This document shows, in pieces, positions 1 to 5,593 of a stretch of DNA of 5,593 nt (positions are counted from its first letter, which is position 1; every line of letters begins with the position of its first letter). This DNA is from an uncultured Chlorobiota bacterium. GTDB taxonomy: Bacteria; Bacteroidota; Kapaibacteriia; OLB7. A model generated the notes under the pieces. That model saw only the letters and a list, made by a program, of their open reading frames with translations. It was not told where the DNA came from and did not search any database. A program made the position numbers and the translations under genes. The DNA lies in assembly GCA_946481475.1 (NCBI GenBank), contig CAMLOB010000307.1, positions 1-5,593 on the forward strand, given 5' to 3'.

Positions 1-201
1 CATGTCCCAAATTTGCGATATTTTCCCCTTACCCACTCAGTTCGCCGATGACCCCAAATTTCTTCTTGAGGTAATCATTGTTCTTTACATAGTTTTAGTT
101 GATGGATAATAAAAGCCTCCCTGCATTGTTGGCCAACGGATTGCGGGATAGTCGAAGGACTTTGTGGAGTATTCGAGAGGGTTCAGGACACACACCAACA
201 G

Positions 202-240
202 ATACCTTCTGTAAAGAAAAAGGTATTGTTTTTTTTTTTT
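202..240 (+). terminator. Hairpin plus T12 tract, possible rightward terminator
   Basis: ATACCTT (202-208) is the reverse complement of AAGGTAT (220-226). An alternative inner pairing, TTCT (207-210) with AGAA (215-218), gives a tighter hairpin with a GTAA loop and a bulge. Two bases after the stem comes an uninterrupted run of 12 T (229-240). The form fits an intrinsic terminator for a transcript entering from the left of the window. The stem is short and AT-rich, so the call rests mainly on the long T run. No gene upstream of it can be confirmed here. Confidence 0.4.
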
Positions 241-266
241 GCCAATTCCAATTAATTCTTTGTAAT

Positions 267-291
267 AAAAAATCGAGTATATATCTATACT
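267..291 (-). terminator. AT-rich hairpin with U-run, candidate uvrA terminator
   Basis: Read on the - strand, AGTATA (291-286), loop GATA and TATACT (281-276) form a 6-bp stem. It is followed after three bases by six T (272-267). It lies about 165 nt beyond the uvrA stop codon and in the right orientation to end that transcript. The stem has only two G-C pairs, so it would be weak. I see no better candidate between it and uvrA. Confidence 0.25.
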
Positions 292-454
292 GTGTCGGCT
301 ATGAACTATAGTGTTTTGCCCTCTTCTTTAACCCTCCTCCGCTTTGAGTAATGCAAGCCTGAGACATGAGAGTGGCGCAAAACGCAATCCACCGAGGAGT
401 ACGCAAAGCATGCTCCTGAGAGCTGACCTCACAAACACTTCTCTCCATCAACTC

Positions 455-3457
<3,003 letters not shown>

Positions 3458-3466
3458 CTATGTAAG

Positions 3467-3471
3467 TCCTT
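3467..3471 (-). promoter_or_regulatory. Ribosome binding site of uvrA
   Basis: On the - strand this reads AAGGA, 9 nt before the ATG at 3457. It is the best Shine-Dalgarno match near any candidate uvrA start. M27 has none close by, and M35 has an AAGGA only about 13 nt away. It therefore supports the longer, 1000-residue protein. Confidence 0.65.
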
Positions 3472-3518
3472 ACGGAGTCAGGTACGGTCCTGCGGAAAAT
3501 CAGCTTTCAAGTGGAAAG

Positions 3519-3531
3519 AACCTGACAAGTT
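3519..3531. promoter_or_regulatory. Imperfect palindrome upstream of uvrA, operator-like
   Basis: AACCTGACAAGTT is a 13-bp near-palindrome (arms AACCTG and CAAGTT around a central A, one mismatch), 62-74 nt upstream of the uvrA start codon. That is a reasonable place for a repressor site. It does not match the E. coli (CTG-N10-CAG), Bacillus (GAAC-N4-GTTC) or alphaproteobacterial (GTTC-N7-GTTC) LexA boxes, so I do not call it an SOS box. It could be chance. Confidence 0.2.
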
Positions 3532-3572
3532 AAAGTCGGAAGGGTACAGGAACCAAGACGATATCGGACCGG

Positions 3573-3590
3573 TCACACACTGTAGTGTGA
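3573..3590. promoter_or_regulatory. Inverted repeat TCACAC-N6-GTGTGA, operator-like
   Basis: Two perfect 6-bp arms, TCACAC (3573-3578) and GTGTGA (3585-3590), flank ACTGTA. The overlapping pairing CACACT/AGTGTG (3576-3581 and 3584-3589) is also perfect. The centre is at about -62 relative to a start site predicted from the TATAAT at 3632, a distance typical of activators that contact the RNA polymerase alpha subunit. The arms are everted relative to the CRP consensus TGTGA-N6-TCACA, so I do not assign it to CRP. There is no T-run after it, so it is unlikely to be a terminator. Confidence 0.35.
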
Positions 3591-3631
3591 TCGTAACCCC
3601 GACGAGGAACTTCTGCATATTCAATTGACGG

Positions 3632-3637
3632 TATAAT
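3632..3637 (+). promoter_or_regulatory. -10 box of the lipoprotein gene
   Basis: A perfect TATAAT lies 23 nt before the ATG at 3661, predicting transcription from about 3644 and a very short leader. At spacings of 15-18 bp the upstream hexamers (such as ACTTCT at 3609-3614) match TTGACA poorly, and there is no extended -10 TG. The promoter would therefore be weak or activator-dependent. The TTGACG at 3625-3630 is too close to serve as its -35. Confidence 0.45.
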
Positions 3638-3648
3638 CAACAGACAGC

Positions 3649-3653
3649 GAGGG
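3649..3653 (+). promoter_or_regulatory. Ribosome binding site of the lipoprotein gene
   Basis: GAGGG ends 7 nt before the ATG at 3661. The spacing is good, and the start so defined places a proper signal peptide at the N-terminus. Confidence 0.65.
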
Positions 3654-3660
3654 AAACAGC

Positions 3661-4386
3661 ATGAACAAACGGACATCGCATACCATACGCCTGGCTTTCT
3701 ACAGCCTGGCGATTCTTCTTGCCGGAAGCTTCATTCTTGCCGGGTGCGGCGAGGACGATCCGGTGGCGCCGCCGAAGGACTACGGCTTCTCGCCGGTCAC
3801 CTTCCTGCATGTGAACACGGGGCTGCCGACCGGGGTGACCTTCCTCTGGGGGGACAGCACGCCCGTCAGTTCGCAGAGCCCGATCTACGGCGAGTTTTTC
3901 AAAGCGACGGTGCCGAACGGGGAGAGTCAGAAGTATACGGTCAAGGGACTGGACGGCAGCACGCTGGCGACCACGACCGGGGCACACGATTCCAGTCAGT
4001 ACGCAACGGTGATCTTTTCCGGAAACGTCGATCAGCGAGAGGTCTTCGTCGCTTCGACAAAGAAGATCAATCCTTCGGGGGGGAAAGTGGCCGTCCGCTT
4101 TGTTCATGCCGCCCGGGATGCCGGACCGCGTGCGCTGAAGATCGGTTCGCCGGATGGTGCGCCGATCGCCTCGAACATCGCCTACAAGGGGTCCAGCGGT
4201 GCCTACATCTCGATCAACGCCGATACCGACGTCCTCTCGATTGTCGACGATTCCGAAGCGAAGGATCCGATCAACATCCCGGTCAACCTCACCGTCGGCA
4301 AGGCCTGGACGGTGATCTTCCACGGGTCGGAGAATGCCGTGAATCCCGAGTACCGGTGGAAGGCGACCCTGATCGCCGACGAGTAA
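3661..4386 (+). CDS. Predicted lipoprotein with two DUF4397-like domains
   Basis: The 241-residue product starts with a lipoprotein signal peptide: a basic n-region (K3, R4, R10), a hydrophobic stretch (about 11-25) and lipobox LAGC (26-29). Cys29 would be lipidated. The next residue is Gly, not Asp, so by the E. coli Lol rule it would go to the outer membrane. An acidic, Pro-containing tether follows (about 30-40). Residues 143-222 resemble DUF4397: the VRFVHAARDAG start, the ASNIAYKGSSGAY middle and the VGKAWTVIFHG end match the usual pattern of this extracellular beta-sandwich family, whose biochemical role is unknown. Residues 45-121 show the same order (VTFLHVNTG, then YATVIFSG) in diverged form, suggesting a tandem duplication. 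There is no catalytic motif and no second membrane segment. The gene appears to be a single-gene unit, with its own -10 box before it and a strong terminator about 95 nt after it. The lipoprotein call is firm; the DUF4397 call is from memory of the family pattern. Confidence 0.85.
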   Translation: MNKRTSHTIRLAFYSLAILLAGSFILAGCGEDDPVAPPKDYGFSPVTFLHVNTGLPTGVTFLWGDSTPVSSQSPIYGEFFKATVPNGESQKYTVKGLDGSTLATTTGAHDSSQYATVIFSGNVDQREVFVASTKKINPSGGKVAVRFVHAARDAGPRALKIGSPDGAPIASNIAYKGSSGAYISINADTDVLSIVDDSEAKDPINIPVNLTVGKAWTVIFHGSENAVNPEYRWKATLIADE

Positions 4387-4443
4387 GGGGAAGGAGAACA
4401 AGAGGGAAGCCGGATCAGGGAGATAGGGAAGTCTTCCGATCAC

Positions 4444-4459
4444 GTCCCCGACAGGGGAC
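4444..4459 (+). other. Small hairpin in the lipoprotein 3' UTR
   Basis: GTCCCC (4444-4449) and GGGGAC (4454-4459) form a perfect 6-bp stem with loop GACA, shortly followed by four T (4463-4466). It lies between the lipoprotein stop and the main terminator. It could stabilise the mRNA 3' end or act as a weak accessory terminator. Confidence 0.35.
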
Positions 4460-4480
4460 AGGTTTTGACTGCAATCATCG

Positions 4481-4517
4481 CCGTCCTCCCGATTCTTCGG
4501 GAGGACGGTTCTTTTTT
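4481..4517 (+). terminator. Strong intrinsic terminator after the lipoprotein gene
   Basis: A perfect 12-bp stem, CCGTCCTCCCGA (4481-4492) with TCGGGAGGACGG (4497-4508), closes on the tetraloop TTCT. It is followed directly by TTCTTTTTT (4509-4517). This is a textbook rho-independent terminator, about 95 nt past the lipoprotein stop. It separates that unit from the EF-G-like gene. Confidence 0.95.
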
Positions 4518-4529
4518 CCGGACGATCTC

Positions 4530-4558
4530 TTGCTCACCTCCGCTTCACTCCGTATACT
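4530..4558 (+). promoter_or_regulatory. Candidate sigma70 promoter of the EF-G-like gene
   Basis: TTGCTC (4530-4535) and TATACT (4553-4558) are separated by exactly 17 bp, just after the terminator and ahead of the EF-G-like gene. The -10 matches the consensus at five of six positions, the -35 at three. Transcription would start near 4565, giving a leader of about 125 nt. Confidence 0.5.
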
Positions 4559-4564
4559 TTCCAT

Positions 4565-4689
4565 CCGCCGAATCCCGACTGCGGGGAGGAGTTGCCGGCT
4601 GTCTGAGGGGGGGATCCCTGCGATGACCCTGACGGGTTTCCGGGCGAGATTAACCTACCGAACGATGAACCGAATTAACGGAGGACAAC
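4565..4689 (+). other. 5' leader of the EF-G-like gene, with small hairpins
   Basis: The predicted leader holds three short perfect inverted repeats: CCCG/CGGG (4574-4577 and 4582-4585), the self-complementary GGGATCCC (4611-4618) and ACCC/GGGT (4626-4629 and 4634-4637). A 25-codon open frame (ATG at 4623, stop 4698-4700) overlaps the GTG start of the next gene by 11 nt. Its own ribosome binding site is poor. I recognise no known riboswitch. The structure may be incidental. Confidence 0.3.
4680..4685 (+). promoter_or_regulatory. Ribosome binding site of the EF-G-like gene
   Basis: GGAGGA is a near-perfect Shine-Dalgarno sequence, with its GGAGG core ending 5 nt before the GTG at 4690. It decides for that GTG as the start, which gives an N-terminus of the right length ahead of the P-loop. 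Confidence 0.85.
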
Positions 4690-5593
4690 GTGGCTGCTGA
4701 ATTTGAATCCGGAGCAATCCGCAACGTTGTGTTGGCCGGACACGGAGGGGCCGGCAAAACCACGCTCGCCGAGGCGATGCTCTTCGCCGCTGGGGAGACC
4801 AACCGCATGGGATCGGTCGAGGACGGCTCGACGGTCAGCGATTACCACAAGGATGAGATCGACCGCGCACACTCGCTGGTCCTCTCCATTCTGAACGCAA
4901 CCTGGAAGGGACACAAGCTGAATATTCTGGACGGGCCGGGCTATCCCGATTTTATCGGCGATATGAAGTCGGCCGTTCGCGTTGCCGACACGATGGTGAT
5001 GGCCGTTGACGCTTCGGCCGGCGTCGGTTTCGGCGCCGACTCGGCGTGGAAGTTTGCCGAGGAGTCACGCATTCCGGTCCTCTTTACTCTGACAAAGGTT
5101 GCCACCGAGCAGGCACATTTCGAGGAGACCCTGACATATCTGCGCGAACACTTCTCGCGGGACATCGTTCCTCTGGAATATCCGGTCTACAAGGACAAGG
5201 CTCTGACCGGCATGGTCAATATTCTCTCGATGCAGTACATGACGTTCTCCGACGACGGCAGCGGCAAGCATACCGACAGCGGCGACATTCCGGATGATGT
5301 GCAGGCCCGGTGCAGCGAGCTGCGCGAGGGGTTGGTCGAGACGCTGGCCGAGTCGAGCGAGGAGTTGATGAATGCCTACTTCGAGAACGGGAGTCTGACC
5401 GACGAGCAGATCGGAACCGGAGTGAAGGCGGCCCTGATGCAGCGCCGCATTTTTCCTCTCTTTGCCGTTTCAAGCACGAAGAATGTCGGCGTGACTCCGC
5501 TGATGGATTTCCTGGTCGACTATTGCCCGAGTCCGCTGGACATGCCGGCACCGATTGCTGCGAAGTCCGGAGTTGAGGGGGGAGTGGAACTTT
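4690..5593 (+). CDS. fusA: EF-G-like translational GTPase (EF-G2 type), 3' truncated by window
   Basis: The gene starts with GTG and is open to the window edge, giving 301 residues of an expected 680-700. It is the GTPase domain with the G' insertion of elongation factor G, which moves tRNAs and mRNA through the ribosome. G1 is GHGGAGKT (17-24), intact. Switch I reads DYHKDEIDRAHSL (51-63), with Ser62 where EF-G has Thr. G3 is DGPGY (81-85); the Tyr in place of the catalytic-loop His of canonical EF-G is typical of EF-G2 paralogues. G4, normally NKxD, reads TKVA (135-138), losing the guanine-specifying Asp. G5 reads SSTKN (261-265). The segment from about 206 to 286, ending VDYCPSP, matches the usual end of the G domain. 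Domains II-V lie beyond the window. The gene is probably a specialised paralogue, not the housekeeping EF-G; no rpsL, rpsG or tuf is next to it. The family is certain, the exact function is not. Confidence 0.92.
   Translation, partial: MAAEFESGAIRNVVLAGHGGAGKTTLAEAMLFAAGETNRMGSVEDGSTVSDYHKDEIDRAHSLVLSILNATWKGHKLNILDGPGYPDFIGDMKSAVRVADTMVMAVDASAGVGFGADSAWKFAEESRIPVLFTLTKVATEQAHFEETLTYLREHFSRDIVPLEYPVYKDKALTGMVNILSMQYMTFSDDGSGKHTDSGDIPDDVQARCSELREGLVETLAESSEELMNAYFENGSLTDEQIGTGVKAALMQRRIFPLFAVSSTKNVGVTPLMDFLVDYCPSPLDMPAPIAAKSGVEGGVEL

Larger units (their letters stand above)
1..454. other. AT-rich gene-free left flank
   Basis: This stretch is visibly richer in A and T than the rest of the window, above all at 200-300, and I find no gene in it that I can support. 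The only sizeable open frame (ATG at 99 or 102, to 311) lacks a Shine-Dalgarno site within reach. It runs through a 12-T tract that would encode a Phe run, and its product resembles nothing I know. A 35-codon frame open from the left edge (ATG at 2, stop 107-109) could be a gene tail or chance. Other structure includes the 9-bp direct repeat CCCAAATTT (6-14 and 53-61), the perfect palindrome GTTGGCCAAC (128-137), and two terminator-like hairpins listed separately. The stretch from 292 to 454 is the untranslated region downstream of uvrA and shows nothing I can name. It may be a plain intergenic region or a decayed remnant. Confidence 0.6.

Noticed and set aside
99..311. 70-codon + strand open frame in the left flank
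   Set aside because: There is no Shine-Dalgarno within reach, it passes through the hairpin and T12 tract, and it has no recognisable similarity.
3519..3531. SOS (LexA) box for uvrA
   Set aside because: The near-palindrome there does not fit any LexA consensus I know, so SOS control cannot be claimed.
3625..3637. TTGACG next to TATAAT as a -35/-10 pair
   Set aside because: The two hexamers are separated by only one base, far from the required 15-19.
3637..4443. 268-codon - strand open frame opposite the lipoprotein gene
   Set aside because: It is antisense to a gene with a clear signal peptide, RBS and terminator. The product is Arg/Asp/Gly-rich and low in complexity.
3744..4700. 318-codon + strand frame overlapping the lipoprotein gene
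   Set aside because: It is the +2 shadow frame of the lipoprotein, Arg-rich, and it crosses a strong terminator. Only its last 25 codons are noted as a possible leader frame.

Overview
The window looks like a stretch of a GC-rich bacterial chromosome. It holds three real genes, two short intergenic regions and a more AT-rich gene-free left flank. Intrinsic terminators, Shine-Dalgarno sites and a lipoprotein signal peptide all indicate bacteria. The lipoprotein start (a lipobox followed by an acidic, proline-containing tether) and the EF-G2-type GTPase are of a kind I associate with FCB-group and related uncultured lineages. That taxonomic hint is weak inference.

Layout: positions 1-454 hold no gene I can support. 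They contain a hairpin plus a 12-T run on the + strand and a weaker AT-rich hairpin that could end uvrA transcripts on the - strand. Positions 455-3457 (-) are a complete uvrA, the damage-recognition ATPase of nucleotide excision repair, with all motifs intact, an N-terminal extension and a basic Ser/Gly linker insert. Positions 3458-3660 are the divergent intergenic region, with SD sites for both flanking genes, a perfect TATAAT box facing right and two operator-like palindromes. Positions 3661-4386 (+) encode a 241-aa predicted lipoprotein that appears to be two tandem DUF4397-like beta domains. A very clear intrinsic terminator (4481-4517) ends that unit. A plausible sigma70 promoter (4530-4558) and a roughly 125-nt leader lead into a GTG-started gene at 4690, which runs off the right edge. 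This gene encodes the N-terminal 301 residues of an EF-G-like translational GTPase of the EF-G2 type.

The genes appear to be three independent transcription units (repair, envelope, translation) and not one pathway. I see no mobile element, CRISPR array, tRNA or rRNA. The most unusual point is the EF-G paralogue's G4 motif: the guanine-specifying NKxD is read as TKVA, while the P-loop is intact. The window otherwise looks like ordinary chromosomal sequence, and I do not see a novel multi-gene system.
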